This document shows positions 43,214 through 58,210 of a DNA stretch of 64,000 nucleotides, in pieces. The notes under the pieces were generated by a model. It ran no database searches, was not told the DNA's origin, and was given only the letters and a program-made list of their open reading frames with translations. The position numbers were made by a program, and so were the translations under genes. Position 1 is the first letter of the stretch. The number at the start of each line of letters is the position of its first letter. Source of the stretch: Chelativorans sp. ZYF759 (GTDB lineage Bacteria > Pseudomonadota > Alphaproteobacteria > Rhizobiales > Rhizobiaceae); assembly GCF_012911015.1 (NCBI RefSeq), contig NZ_WVVV01000001.1:434001-498000 (forward strand). Direction: 5' to 3'.

Positions 43214-43879
43214 TCAGTCTGCATTGGCCTTGAGCGCCAGGCTGGCGGCGAGGGGGCCGATCACCGCGAAAAACAGGCTCAGAGCGGCAAGAATAAGGAA
43301 AGGCGGCCAGAAGGGCTGCGGGTCCGTGGTTGCGCCGTAGCTGGCCGCGACGCCGAAGATCAGCACGGGGATGGCCAGTGGCAGGACCAAGACCGAAACC
43401 AGGAGACCGCCGCGCGGCAGCGAGACGGCCACTGCCGCGCCCACCGCGCCGATGAAGGCCAGTGCCGGCGTGCCCACCGCCAGGGTCAGAGTGGCCGCGC
43501 CGATGCCCGCAGGGTCCATGTTCATGAACACGCCCAGTACCGGCGCCGCAATGACGAGAGGCAGGATGGCTGCGGTCCAGTGGGCCAGGCATTTGATGAA
43601 GACGGTGAAGGCCAGCATGTGACGGTCACCGGCAAGGATCAGGAGGTCGAGCGACCCGTCCTCCCGATCGGCCTGGAACAGGCGATCGAGGCCGAGCAGG
43701 CCGGCGAGCAACGCGCCGATCCAGAGGATGGCCGGTCCGATACGGGCGAGCAGGTTGAGGTCGGGTCCGACCCCGAATGGCACGACGGCAATGACGGCCA
43801 GGAAAAACAGCACGCCCACCAGCGCGCCGCCGCCGGCACGGATGCCCAGCCTCACATCACGGAGAAAAAGCGCGCGCAT
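43214..43879 (-). CDS. ccmB: Heme exporter ABC membrane subunit CcmB
   Basis: The 221-residue CcmB permease has six membrane segments, the N-terminal FLRDVRLGIRAGGGA and the diagnostic LFQADREDGSLDLLIL loop. With CcmA and CcmC it forms the ATP-driven complex that frees heme-bound CcmE. Its usual upstream partner ccmA is not adjacent; it lies about 5.5 kb away on the opposite strand. Confidence 0.95.
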   Translation of the reverse strand: MRALFLRDVRLGIRAGGGALVGVLFFLAVIAVVPFGVGPDLNLLARIGPAILWIGALLAGLLGLDRLFQADREDGSLDLLILAGDRHMLAFTVFIKCLAHWTAAILPLVIAAPVLGVFMNMDPAGIGAATLTLAVGTPALAFIGAVGAAVAVSLPRGGLLVSVLVLPLAIPVLIFGVAASYGATTDPQPFWPPFLILAALSLFFAVIGPLAASLALKANAD

Positions 43880-44061
43880 GTGGATCAGCCCGCCGGCGTT
43901 TCGGCGGCGCCGGTACTGCGCGGATCATGGCCTGTCGGCGCGGCGCGGATGGTCATCGATGCCCCTCGCGGCCGCGCGAGAAGGGCGCGGCCTGGATGCG
44001 AGCGGTCTAGCCCGTCCCCGACGGGTTGTGAAGGCGGTGGCGGCGCGATTTGCCGCGCGCC

Positions 44062-44958
44062 TTATTGCAGGCCTTCTGCCGACGAGACCGCAGAAGGCGC
44101 CTGGCGGTCCACGAAGCTGCCATAGACAAAGCCGCGCACGCCCTCATGTTCGACCTCGCACCAGTTGGGGCAGTCGTCGACGATCGAAACCGAGGCGCTC
44201 TGCGGCAGGACCTTCAGGATCTGGGCATCGTTCTCGGGGGCAGCACGCATGTTCACATGGCTCGTCACGGTGCCCTGGCCGATCGGACCCGATGCAGCGG
44301 CGTCGCCGTCGGCAAGCGCGAAGACGTCGCGGTTCTCGTTAGCAAGCCGGCTTTCGAGCGCCGCGACCTCGATGTCGCTCTCGGCAATCGCCACGACGTC
44401 GCCGCGTCGAGCGTCGCCGGCATCCATCGCATCGATCGCGGCCGTCGTCGCGTTGCGGTCGGGCTCCAGATCGAAGGCCTGGGCAAAGGCATCGACATCG
44501 GTTGCGCGCTCGTGCTGCTCGCCCAGAAGCTCGGCCAGTTCACGCGCGGCGGTGCGCGAGGGCTGCATCGTGCCGGCCGACGACCACCGCGCCTCGTCGG
44601 GCAGGCCTGGGGCCGTGTCGGTGGGCTCCAGCAACGCGATGCGGGTTGCCTTCTCCACCGTGGGCCGGGGCGCACTGGCAAGAGCGGCGACCTCGGATTC
44701 GACCACCTCCTGTGCGGGCAGCTCCGCGTCCACGGCCTCGACGGCCACGATTTCCTCAACCTCCTGGGAAAGCGCGATTTCAGCCGGGGTCTGGGGCGGC
44801 AGGGCCAGCGTCACCAGAGCGGCACCCAGCAGGGCGGCGCCGGCGATGCTGGCGCTGCGGACAGGGTGGCGGCGGATCATGCGCAACGGCGAAAAGCGAG
44901 GCATCTGTGTGGAAGGATAGGCGGGCGTGCGCGATGCCTTCCGGAAAAATTCGGTCAT
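44062..44958 (-). CDS. SH3-domain protein with one membrane segment
   Basis: A 298-residue protein with a basic cytoplasmic N-terminus, a single membrane segment (SIAGAALLGAALVTLAL, about residues 35-52), a long acidic low-complexity periplasmic region, and a C-terminal bacterial SH3 domain (VTSHVNMRAAPENDAQILKVLPQSASVSIV...WCEVEHEGVRGFVYGSFV). Such domains usually bind peptidoglycan or other periplasmic partners. ATG 44958 has GGAG eight bases upstream. Function is unknown. It lies between ccmB and an MFS gene. Confidence 0.8.
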   Translation of the reverse strand: MTEFFRKASRTPAYPSTQMPRFSPLRMIRRHPVRSASIAGAALLGAALVTLALPPQTPAEIALSQEVEEIVAVEAVDAELPAQEVVESEVAALASAPRPTVEKATRIALLEPTDTAPGLPDEARWSSAGTMQPSRTAARELAELLGEQHERATDVDAFAQAFDLEPDRNATTAAIDAMDAGDARRGDVVAIAESDIEVAALESRLANENRDVFALADGDAAASGPIGQGTVTSHVNMRAAPENDAQILKVLPQSASVSIVDDCPNWCEVEHEGVRGFVYGSFVDRQAPSAVSSAEGLQ

Positions 44959-45201
44959 GTCGGACACTCCAACACGGCATTTCGGTACTTGGTGTCTTAT
45001 CCCCATCGGTGTGGCGCGTGCCGGTCGCGCTCGTTCAACCGATCAGGCGGACCCGACTCCCGCCTGCAGGCTCATGTCTGACGGGTGATTGTGGCCGTCA
45101 TGCGTCAAAGGTTAAGTCTTCGTAACCCGTGTCGTGCCAACGCTTGACTTTCTGGGCCGTCGCGGCCGATGTGCCTGCTCCTCTCTGCGGACATGCTCTC
45201 C

Positions 45202-46380
45202 ATGACCCATCTGGATCGTTCGATTGCCGTGCGGCGCGGCCGTTGGGCCGTGGCGGCGGCCTTTTTCGTCAACGGTTTCCTGCTCGGCGGCTGGGCGCTG
45301 CAGATTCCCTCCCTCATGTCGCGGCTTGCCATCGGCGAGACGACGCTGGGGCTTCTCATCCTGGTCCTTGGTCTGGGGGCGCTCGTCGCCATGCCATGGT
45401 GCGGGTTCCTCATAGGGCGAATCGGGTCGCGGCCGGTGCTGTTGGCGCTTGCCTTCGCCGCCACGCCCGGGTTGCTGCTGGTCGCGCTCCTGCCGCATGT
45501 GGCAGTCGCCGTGCCGGCGCTGTTCCTGTTCGGCGCGGTGGTGGGGGGCATGGACGTGGCGATGAACGCCAATGCCGTCTCCGCCGAACGCCAGCTCGGC
45601 CGGCCCATCATGTCGTCCTCGCACGGCTTCTGGAGCCTCGGCGGCTTTGCGGGCGCGGCCAGCGGCGGGCTGGTGATCCAGCAATTCGGAAATCTGGCTC
45701 ATGCCGGCGCGGCCAGCCTCGTGGCATTCGTCGTGGTGGCCCTTGCGGCACGCCATGTCGTCGAAGGCGACAGACCGGTGGAGACCGGGCGCCAGAAGCT
45801 GCGCCTTCCTTCCAATCCGCTGATCTACCTGATCGGCGTCATCGCGCTTCTTTCCATGATTCCCGAAGGCACGGTGCTCGACTGGGGGGCGCTGTATCTC
45901 AAGCAGGAGCTGGGCGCCGACATCGCCGTGGCCGGGCTCGGCTTCGCCGCCTTCTCGGCCACCATGGCGGTGATGCGCTTCGTGGGCGACGGCATTCGCG
46001 GGCGGTTCGGCGCTGTCGCCACGCTGCGTGTCTCGAGCCTCGTGGCAGCACTTGGCATGGCCGGCGCCGGTTTCGCGCCCGGTCCCGCCATTGCGATCCT
46101 GGCGATGGCGGTTGCCGGCCTTGGCATCGCCAACATGGTGCCGATCGCCTTTTCGGCAGCCGGCAACCAGCCCGGCATGGTCGCCGGGACGGGCATCGGC
46201 ATCGTCACCACCATGGGCTATTCCGGCATTCTCGTGGCTCCTTCGCTGATCGGCTTCGTGGGAGAACATTTCGGCTTCGCGCCGATCTTCGCCGTGCTGG
46301 CGGTGCTGCTGTGCATCGTGGCCATGTCCGCGAGGCTGGCGCGCAGCGCCGATTTCAGCGCGTCGCTCGACAAGGGCTAG
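45202..46380 (+). CDS. MFS transporter, YbjJ-like
   Basis: A major facilitator protein of about 392 residues with twelve predicted membrane segments. It opens with FFVNGFLLGGWALQIPSL and has the MNANAVSAERQLGRPIMSSSHGFWSLGG stretch characteristic of the YbjJ/FucP-like group. The substrate is unknown. The start is uncertain: in-frame ATGs occur at 45169, 45193 and 45202 and none has a strong ribosome-binding site; I took the last, which leaves the usual short N-terminus. It converges on acnA across a terminator. Confidence 0.85.
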   Translation: MTHLDRSIAVRRGRWAVAAAFFVNGFLLGGWALQIPSLMSRLAIGETTLGLLILVLGLGALVAMPWCGFLIGRIGSRPVLLALAFAATPGLLLVALLPHVAVAVPALFLFGAVVGGMDVAMNANAVSAERQLGRPIMSSSHGFWSLGGFAGAASGGLVIQQFGNLAHAGAASLVAFVVVALAARHVVEGDRPVETGRQKLRLPSNPLIYLIGVIALLSMIPEGTVLDWGALYLKQELGADIAVAGLGFAAFSATMAVMRFVGDGIRGRFGAVATLRVSSLVAALGMAGAGFAPGPAIAILAMAVAGLGIANMVPIAFSAAGNQPGMVAGTGIGIVTTMGYSGILVAPSLIGFVGEHFGFAPIFAVLAVLLCIVAMSARLARSADFSASLDKG

Positions 46381-46408
46381 GCGGCAGCCGGTCAGCCTGA
46401 AACGAAAA

Positions 46409-46431
46409 AGGCCCGGGCATTGCCCGGGCCT
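46409..46431 (-). terminator. Rho-independent terminator of acnA
   Basis: A G+C-rich stem AGGCCCGGGCA/TGCCCGGGCCT with a minimal loop is followed on the minus strand by CTTTTTCG. It lies between the convergent stops of acnA and the MFS gene. Confidence 0.88.
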
Positions 46432-46454
46432 CGCGTCTTGCGGTGCGCGGCCGA

Positions 46455-49145
<2,691 letters not shown>

Positions 49146-49364
49146 TGGCGATCCCTAGCTAACTGTCGGTTGCCGAGGGGACCGGACGCCAGTGTGCATG
49201 AATAGCGCAAAGGTGCGGGTGCGATCATTTCCGCTGTCCGTTCCCCGCGCTGTGTTTGGCAGCGCAAGCTCGGCGCAAAAGGCTGACACGCCGACCGCTG
49301 GCGTGGTTGCGGGTTCTATAGTGAATTTCGTAAGAGGATAAAAGCCCGACGGAAGGCGAATTTG

Positions 49365-49378
49365 CCCGCATTCGCGGG
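49365..49378. repeat. Short palindrome in the ccmA leader
   Basis: CCCGC-ATTC-GCGGG is a small palindrome of the kind found in dispersed alphaproteobacterial repeat elements; its translation in the ccmA frame (MPAFAGMADCEA) is the familiar read-through of such elements. Only one copy was noticed in this window, so repeat status is a guess. Confidence 0.3.
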
Positions 49379-49400
49379 TATGGCGGATTGCGAGGCAGGA

Positions 49401-50042
49401 ATGCGGCTTGTTGCCGAGAAGCTGGCGGGTGAACGAGGCGGCGAAATCGTCTTCGCCGACATCTCCTTTGCGCTCGCTTCAGGCGAGGCGCTGGTGGTCA
49501 CGGGCCCGAACGGCTCCGGCAAATCCACCATGCTGCGCATCGTCGCCGGTCTCCTGCCGCCGGCCGGCGGCTCCGCCATACTCGAAGGCGGCGGCGAGGA
49601 ATGGCCCACCGTCGCCTCCGCCTGCCATTATCTGGGCCACACCAATGCGATGAAGACGGCGCTCACGGTCACCGAGAATCTCGGTTTCTGGCGCGACTTC
49701 ATGGGATATCCGCATCTGGAAATCGACGAGGCGCTGGACATGGTGGGCTTGCCCGACATCGGGCACCTGCCCTTCGGCTATCTGTCCACCGGCCAGAAGC
49801 GCCGGGTGGCCATCGCGCGCATGCTCACCAGCTATCGGCCCGTCTGGCTGGTTGACGAGCCGACGGCCGGCCTCGACAAGGCGTCGGAAAAGGGCTTCGA
49901 GGACCTCATGCAGCAGCATCTGGAAGATGGCGGCATCATCGTGGCCGCCACTCACCTGCCGCTCGACCTGACCGACCCGCGCCGGCTGGAGATGTCCGCC
50001 GCGCGGCCGGAATCGGCATCACCTTTCGCCGAATATGGCTGA
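49401..50042 (+). CDS. ccmA: Heme exporter ATP-binding subunit CcmA
   Basis: The ATPase of the CcmABCD complex. The 213-residue protein has Walker A GPNGSGKST (about residue 36), the signature LSTGQKRRVAIARM, Walker B VWLVDEPTAGLD and the switch His in ATHLPL. ATG 49401 (MRLVAEKLAG) follows AGGCAGGA; the upstream open frame translates a short palindrome and is not family-like. The gene is normally followed by ccmB; here it converges on yggS with 24 bases of overlap, separated from ccmBCDG by three genes. Confidence 0.94.
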   Translation: MRLVAEKLAGERGGEIVFADISFALASGEALVVTGPNGSGKSTMLRIVAGLLPPAGGSAILEGGGEEWPTVASACHYLGHTNAMKTALTVTENLGFWRDFMGYPHLEIDEALDMVGLPDIGHLPFGYLSTGQKRRVAIARMLTSYRPVWLVDEPTAGLDKASEKGFEDLMQQHLEDGGIIVAATHLPLDLTDPRRLEMSAARPESASPFAEYG

Positions 50043-50681
50043 GCCGACCCGTACCGACGTCGCCCCGAAGGCGATGGCGGTCTCGTAGTCGCCCGACATT
50101 CCCATCGAGAGCTTTGCGACGCCTGCTTCCCGGGCGAGCTTTTCGAGAAGCGCGAAATGCGGCCCGGGATTTTCGTCGAACGGCGGGATGCACATCAGGC
50201 CTTCGATCCGGAGTCCGTGTTCGGTGCGGCAGCGCTCGACGAAGCCGACCGTCTCCCTGGGATCGATGCCGGCCTTCTGCTCTTCCAGCCCGGTATTTAC
50301 CTGGACATAGAGACGCGGCGTCCGGCCCTGTTTCTTCATCTCCTTGGCAAGTTCTTTGGCGATCTTCTCGCGGTCGACCGTCTCGATGACGTCGAAGAGC
50401 GCGACCGCCTCCTTGGCCTTGTTGGATTGCAGCGGGCCGATGAGATGCAGCTCGATCTCACGGAATTCCTCCTTCAACGCCGGCCATTTGCCCTGCGCTT
50501 CCTGGACCCTGTTTTCGCCGAAGACGCGCTGTCCGGCCTCGATCACGGGGCGTATGGCATCGGCCTCGAAGGTCTTGGAAACGGCGACCAGCGCGACCGC
50601 TCCCGCCTCGCGCCCTGCCTGGCTTTCCGCCTTGGCGATCCTGCTGCGAACCTCGTGAAGGCGTGTCACCGCATCCTGCAT
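50019..50681 (-). CDS. yggS: PLP homeostasis protein (YggS/PROSC family)
   Basis: A 220-residue single-domain PLP-binding protein that buffers pyridoxal phosphate and affects amino-acid metabolism. The PLP lysine is in LVAVSKTFEADAI (about residue 36); other family blocks are FGENRVQEAQGKW, LHLIGPLQSNKAK, VNTGLEEQKAGI, LSMGMSGDYETAIAFGATSVRVG. ATG 50681 has AAGGAG seven bases upstream. It is divergent from leuS and its 3' end overlaps ccmA on the opposite strand. Confidence 0.95.
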   Translation of the reverse strand: MQDAVTRLHEVRSRIAKAESQAGREAGAVALVAVSKTFEADAIRPVIEAGQRVFGENRVQEAQGKWPALKEEFREIELHLIGPLQSNKAKEAVALFDVIETVDREKIAKELAKEMKKQGRTPRLYVQVNTGLEEQKAGIDPRETVGFVERCRTEHGLRIEGLMCIPPFDENPGPHFALLEKLAREAGVAKLSMGMSGDYETAIAFGATSVRVGSAIFGER

Positions 50682-50783
50682 CGAGAACTCCTTCTTGCCG
50701 GCCGGGAGTGTTGACGCCCCCGGCAAAGCGTGGTGAAGGTCCGCCCGGACCCTTTCCGCCCCTGTTTAAGGGAAACCGACGGC

Positions 50784-53397
<2,614 letters not shown>

Positions 53398-53411
<14 letters not shown>

Positions 53412-53964
53412 TCGAGCATTTCGCACCCGCAGCGTCTTGGCCGGACTGGCGGCGCTCGCGATCCTCGCCTCCGGCTGCACGGTGCAGCCCCTCTATGGAA
53501 CGAATGGCGGTTCCGCCTCCGGGGCGCCGGCGACGGGCGTGGCGGCCGAGCTCGCCGCCGTCGAGGTCGCGCCCGTCAATGACCGCATCGCGCTCGAAGC
53601 GCGCAATCACCTGATCTTCCTCCTGACGGGGGGGCAGGGGCGAACCGACAGCCCCCGCTACAGGGTCGATCTGACGGCGTCCGCATCGGATCGGGCGGCG
53701 GCGCGCATCACCCGGCGTCTCGATGACGAGCCGACCTCGCGGACGGTCACGGTAACGGTCGCCTATCGTCTGGTCGATGCCCGGACGGGCCGCCCCCTGG
53801 CTGCCGGCACGCGCAGCGCCATGGCGGCCTACGACCTGTCGCGGCAGGAATTTGCCGCTCTGCGGGCCCGCCGCGAGGCGGAAGACCGCGGTGCGCGCGA
53901 GGCGGCCGAAATGGTCCGCATGGCCATCGCGTCCGATCTCGCCCGCCGCGCGCCCGGCTCCTGA
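53398..53964 (+). CDS. lptE: LPS-assembly lipoprotein LptE
   Basis: LptE is the outer-membrane lipoprotein plugging the LptD barrel. The 188-residue protein has a signal peptide ending in the lipobox ASGC, the typical TVQPLYGT lead, and a mixed beta/alpha domain with [18 protein letters not shown] and a C-terminal helix-rich stretch [20 protein letters not shown]. leuS-lptE is a classic order in alphaproteobacteria, normally with holA next; here the next gene is a transaldolase on the opposite strand. Confidence 0.88.
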
Positions 53965-53977
53965 GGGTTCAGCCGGT

Positions 53978-54634
53978 TCAGACGATCTTCTGGCCGGTCT
54001 TGGCCCAGTCGGCCAGAAATGCTTCCAGCCCCTTGTCGGTCAGCGGGTGCTTGACCAGCGCCTTGAGCGTCGCCGGCGGCACGGTCGCCACGTCGGCGCC
54101 GATCAGCGCGCAGCGCTTGACGTGGTCGGCGCTGCGGATCGAGGCAGCCAGGATCTCGGTGTCGAAATCGTAATTGTCGTAGATCTGGCGGATCTCGGCG
54201 ATCACTTCCATACCGTCGAAGCCCATGTCGTCGAGACGGCCGATGAAGGGCGAGATGAAGCTGGCGCCGGCCTTGGCGGCAAGCAGCGCCTGGTTGGCTG
54301 AGAAGCAGAGCGTCACATTGGTCTGGCGGTCGAGGTCGCCGCGAATCGCGCTGCAGGCCTTCAGCCCGTCAAAGGTAAGCGGAACCTTGATGCAGACATT
54401 CTCGGCGATCTTGGCGAGGCTGGTGGCCTCGCGCATCATGCCCTCGAAATCGGTGGCGACGACCTCGGCCGAGACCGGCCCGTCGACGATGTCGCAGATT
54501 TCCCTGGTGACGTCGGCGATGTTGCCGCCGGATTTGAGGATCAGCGAGGGGTTGGTGGTCACCCCGTCCAGAAGGCCGAGATCGTTCAGCTCGCGAATCT
54601 CCGCCACATCGGCGGTGTCGACGAAGAATTTCAT
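53978..54634 (-). CDS. Transaldolase / fructose-6-phosphate aldolase family
   Basis: A 218-residue short transaldolase of the TalC/FSA type. It begins [13 protein letters not shown] and has [10 protein letters not shown], the Schiff-base lysine in [10 protein letters not shown] (about residue 86), [29 protein letters not shown] and the phosphate-binding [13 protein letters not shown]. It acts in the non-oxidative pentose-phosphate pathway or as an aldolase; short members are biochemically of both kinds. It lies divergent from priA, a neighbourhood seen in other Rhizobiales. Confidence 0.93.
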   Translation of the reverse strand: MKFFVDTADVAEIRELNDLGLLDGVTTNPSLILKSGGNIADVTREICDIVDGPVSAEVVATDFEGMMREATSLAKIAENVCIKVPLTFDGLKACSAIRGDLDRQTNVTLCFSANQALLAAKAGASFISPFIGRLDDMGFDGMEVIAEIRQIYDNYDFDTEILAASIRSADHVKRCALIGADVATVPPATLKALVKHPLTDKGLEAFLADWAKTGQKIV

Positions 54635-54724
54635 GGATATCTCCCGAAAGATTGCAAAGGAGCCGGCGCCCGGCCCGTGCGTCGGGCTTTGCTCTAGCCC
54701 AAGTACGGGGCAAGGTCACGCCCG

Positions 54725-56908
54725 ATGACGACAGATTCGGACATGCCCGATACCGTGCCCGTGCTTGTGCCGATGCCGGCCGAGCGCCCCTATTCCTACG
54801 CCGTGCCCGCGGGCATGGCGGTTCGGCCGGGCTCGATCGTGCGCGTGCCGCTGGGGCCGCGCGAGGTCGCGGGCATCGTCTGGGACGGGCCGGGCGAAGG
54901 CGTCAACCCGAAGAAGCTGCGACCCATCTCCCAGCTGTTCGACTGCCCGCCGGTCGACGCGGACATGCGCCGTTTCGTCGACTGGGTGGCGGCCTACACG
55001 CTGTCGCCGCCCGGCATGGTGGCGCGCATGGTGTTGCGCGTTCCCGCCGCCTTCGACCCGGAGCCGCCGCTGGCCGGCCTGCGCCTCCTGCCCGGCGAAC
55101 CGGACCGGATGACCGATGCGCGCCGGCGCGTCATGGAACTGGCCGGTAACGGGCTCGCCTGGACGCGATCGGGGCTCGCGCATGCGGCCGGCACCTCGCT
55201 GACGGTCATCGACGGCCTGAAGGCGCAAGGCATGTTCGAGCCCGTCGACATCCCCCCGCCGCCCGTCGTCGCCGCGCCCGATCCTTCCTATGCGGCACCC
55301 GAACTCTCGCCCGACCAGGCGGGAGCCGCCGATGTCTTGCGCCAGCGCGCGGCCGCCGATGCCTTCTCGGTGTCGCTGATCGACGGCGTCACCGGCTCGG
55401 GCAAGACGGAGGTCTATTTCGAGGCCATCGCCACAGCCTTGGAAAAGGGCCGGCAGGTGCTGGTGCTGGTGCCCGAGATCGCGCTGACCTCGGCCTTTCT
55501 CGATCGCTTCCATGACCGGTTCGGCGCGCCGCCGGCCGCCTGGCATTCCGACCTTGCGCCCAGGACCCGGGAGCGCGTCTGGCGGCAGGTCGCCGAAGGC
55601 CAGGTGCGTGTCGTGGCGGGTGCCCGCTCGGCGCTGTTCCTGCCGTTTCGCGACCTCGGCCTGATCGTCGTCGACGAGGAGCACGACCCCGCCTACAAGC
55701 AGGAGGACCGCGTCTTCTACAATGCCCGCGACATGGCGGTGGTGCGCGGCCATATCGGTTCCTTCCCGGTGGTGCTGGCGTCCGCCACGCCCTCGGTCGA
55801 AAGCCGCGTGAATGCCGAGCAGGGCCGCTACGAACGCCTCGTGCTGCCCGCCCGCTTCGCCGATGCCGTGATGCCGGAGATTCGCGCCGTCGACATGCGC
55901 AAGGCGCCCCCGGCAAGGGGCAGCTTCGTCTCGCCCGTGCTGCTCGAAGCCACGGCGCGCACGCTTGAGCGCGGCGAACAGGCGCTGTTCTTTCTCAACC
56001 GCCGCGGCTACGCGCCGCTGACGCTCTGCCGCGTCTGCGGCCATCGCTTCCAGTGCCCGTCCTGTTCGGCATGGCTGGTCGAGCACCGGTTTCGCGGCCA
56101 GCTCGTGTGCCACCATTGCGGTCATCACGAGCCCAAGCCCGAGGCCTGCCCCTCCTGCGGCGCACTCGACCACCTGGTGGCCTGCGGCCCCGGCATCGAG
56201 CGCATCGCCGAAGAGATCGATGGCCACTTCCCGGATGCCCGAACCATCGTGCTCTCCTCCGACATGCTGGGCGGCGTCAAGCGCCTGCGCCTCGAACTGG
56301 AAGCCATCGCCAGGGGCGAGGCCGACATCGTCATCGGTACCCAGCTCGTGGCCAAGGGGCACAATTTTCCCAAGATGAGCCTCGTGGGCGTCATCGACGC
56401 GGATCTGGGGCTGGCCAATGGCGACCCCCGCGCCGCCGAGCGCACATACCAGCTTCTCTCCCAGGTTACCGGCCGTGCGGGTCGCTTCGGACGCAAGAGC
56501 ACCGGCCTGATCCAGACCTACCAGCCAGACCATCCGGTCATGAAGGCGCTCGTCTCGGGAGATTCGGAAGCCTTCTACGACCGCGAGATCGCCGAGCGCG
56601 AGCGCGCGCACCTGCCGCCCTTCGGCCGGTTGGCGGCGATCGTGGTCAGCGCCGGCTCGCGCGCGGAGGCTGAAAGCCACGCCCGGGCGCTGCGGCGTTC
56701 CGCGCCGGCGAGCGCCGAGATCGAGGTGCTCGGCCCGGCCGAAGCGCCACTTGCCCTGATCGCCGGCCGCCACCGCTTCCGCCTGCTCGTCCACGGCGAG
56801 CGGCGCGCCGACATGCAGGGCTATATCCGCGCCATGATCGAGGCCGGGCCCAGGCCGCGCGGCTCGATCCGGGTGCAGATCGATATCGACCCGCAGAGTT
56901 TTCTGTAG
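54725..56908 (+). CDS. priA: Primosomal replication restart helicase PriA
   Basis: PriA recognises stalled forks and reloads the replicative helicase. The 727-residue protein has an N-terminal DNA-binding domain (VPVLVPMPAERPYSYAVP), a winged-helix part, Walker A in DGVTGSGKTEVYFE, the DEEH box VVDEEHDPAYKQED, a zinc-binding cluster of eight cysteines (CRVCGHRFQCPSC ... CHHCG ... CPSCG) and helicase motifs V-VI (GTQLVAKGHNFPKMSLVGV; QVTGRAGR). Length is normal. Confidence 0.96.
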   Translation: MTTDSDMPDTVPVLVPMPAERPYSYAVPAGMAVRPGSIVRVPLGPREVAGIVWDGPGEGVNPKKLRPISQLFDCPPVDADMRRFVDWVAAYTLSPPGMVARMVLRVPAAFDPEPPLAGLRLLPGEPDRMTDARRRVMELAGNGLAWTRSGLAHAAGTSLTVIDGLKAQGMFEPVDIPPPPVVAAPDPSYAAPELSPDQAGAADVLRQRAAADAFSVSLIDGVTGSGKTEVYFEAIATALEKGRQVLVLVPEIALTSAFLDRFHDRFGAPPAAWHSDLAPRTRERVWRQVAEGQVRVVAGARSALFLPFRDLGLIVVDEEHDPAYKQEDRVFYNARDMAVVRGHIGSFPVVLASATPSVESRVNAEQGRYERLVLPARFADAVMPEIRAVDMRKAPPARGSFVSPVLLEATARTLERGEQALFFLNRRGYAPLTLCRVCGHRFQCPSCSAWLVEHRFRGQLVCHHCGHHEPKPEACPSCGALDHLVACGPGIERIAEEIDGHFPDARTIVLSSDMLGGVKRLRLELEAIARGEADIVIGTQLVAKGHNFPKMSLVGVIDADLGLANGDPRAAERTYQLLSQVTGRAGRFGRKSTGLIQTYQPDHPVMKALVSGDSEAFYDREIAERERAHLPPFGRLAAIVVSAGSRAEAESHARALRRSAPASAEIEVLGPAEAPLALIAGRHRFRLLVHGERRADMQGYIRAMIEAGPRPRGSIRVQIDIDPQSFL

Positions 56909-57061
56909 GGCGAGGCGTTGACGTGCAATGGCGGCTTGCGACTGCATGGCGGTCGTTCGCCATTGTCTTCTGGAACAACCGCTTCGAGCCTGAGCCCCTT
57001 CCAATCCTGCTTCAAATGGTTGAACTCCCGCGGCAGCAGGCGGCTGGCGGGAAGAGCGGGC

Positions 57062-58210
57062 ATGGCATTCTACGCGTTCTATGTTGCGCTCTATGCGCAG
57101 ATCGCTGTCGGGATCACCTTCATGCCCCTCTGGCTGAAGGCCCAGGGGCTGAGCGAGACGACCATCGGAACCTGCATGGCAGCGGCGGCGATCATTGCCG
57201 TCGTCGTCAATCCACTGGTCGGCACTTTCGCCGACCGTACACGCCTGAACAAGGCGATCCTCGTCACGCTTGTCATCTGCGCGGCATTCGCGATGCTTGC
57301 ATTGACGACCGCGAGCGGCGTGTTCCTGGTCGCCTTGGTTTTCCTCATCTATCGGACGCTCACTTCGCCGCTCGTGCCGCTGGCCGAATCGATCCTGATT
57401 GCGAACCTCACGGCCTACAGGCTGGATTTCGGGCAGGTGCGCGCCTGGGGCTCGGCATCCGTTGTCGCCACGACGCTCCTTTGCGGGTTCCTCGTCGACT
57501 GGTTCGACACGAGGGTGATCCTCTATCTGCTCCTGGTGATCCTGCTGGCGCAGATCGTTACATCGAACGGCCTGCCGGCGCGTGCGCGACTTGCCCAGCC
57601 TGCGATCACGACCAGGGCAATCCTGCGTGCGCTGCGCAATCGCGGCTTCCTCTTGCTGCTTGGAAGTGCTGCGATTTCGCAGGCATGCCATGGGGTCTTC
57701 TACGCATTCAGCACTTTCCGCTGGCTGGAGGCAGGGCATTCGACCTCGGCCATCGGCATTTTCTGGAGCATAGGCGTCGGTGTGGAGATCGTCGCCTTTG
57801 TCTTCGGCAAACGCATCACGGCGCGCCTTTCGCCAGGAAAGATCATCCTCATTGCCTGCGTCGCTGGCATGCTGCGCTGGGGTGTTTTCGGATTGTCGGC
57901 CGACCTTGCGCCGACACTTGTTGTGCAGTTCCTGCAAGGAGCCACTCTCGGTCTCGCCCAGACCGGGGTCGCTTCCTATATGCGGCAGAACATGGCGCCT
58001 GAATTTCTGTCAAGCGCGACGGGCGTCTATTATGCCTCAGCGGGACTGTTCGCAGCGCTGGCCATTCTGGTGGGCGCGTATCTTTACCCTTTCAGCAGCA
58101 GCTATGTCTTCTTCTTCACCGCCCTGCTCTGTGCGCTGGCGACGATTGCCGCCGCCTTGATGGTGCATGAAGACAAACGCGGCGATGAAGGGGGACCTGC
58201 ACCGTTTTAG
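57062..58210 (+). CDS. MFS transporter, HcaT-like (phenylpropionate/nucleoside symporter type)
   Basis: A 382-residue major facilitator protein with about twelve membrane helices. The segment YRLDFGQVRAWGSASVVATT matches the R-x-WGS signature of the MFS_1-like/HcaT group, whose best-known members import 3-phenylpropionate, though most have unknown substrates. ATG 57062 starts directly in the first helix and has AAGAG upstream. The frame is open for 48 more codons from a TTG at 56918, with low-similarity sequence. Codon use looks a little less G+C-rich than that of its neighbours, by eye only. Confidence 0.8.
   Translation: MAFYAFYVALYAQIAVGITFMPLWLKAQGLSETTIGTCMAAAAIIAVVVNPLVGTFADRTRLNKAILVTLVICAAFAMLALTTASGVFLVALVFLIYRTLTSPLVPLAESILIANLTAYRLDFGQVRAWGSASVVATTLLCGFLVDWFDTRVILYLLLVILLAQIVTSNGLPARARLAQPAITTRAILRALRNRGFLLLLGSAAISQACHGVFYAFSTFRWLEAGHSTSAIGIFWSIGVGVEIVAFVFGKRITARLSPGKIILIACVAGMLRWGVFGLSADLAPTLVVQFLQGATLGLAQTGVASYMRQNMAPEFLSSATGVYYASAGLFAALAILVGAYLYPFSSSYVFFFTALLCALATIAAALMVHEDKRGDEGGPAPF

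Noticed and set aside
45111-45125. TTAA-N7-TAAC between the SH3 and MFS genes as a CtrA box
   Set aside because: The second half-site matches at only two of four positions.
54716-57937. Very long open frame (over 1000 codons) on the minus strand opposite priA and the MFS gene
   Set aside because: It is the antisense shadow of high-G+C codons; composition is Arg/His/Gly-rich with no recognisable domain, and it spans two well-supported genes.
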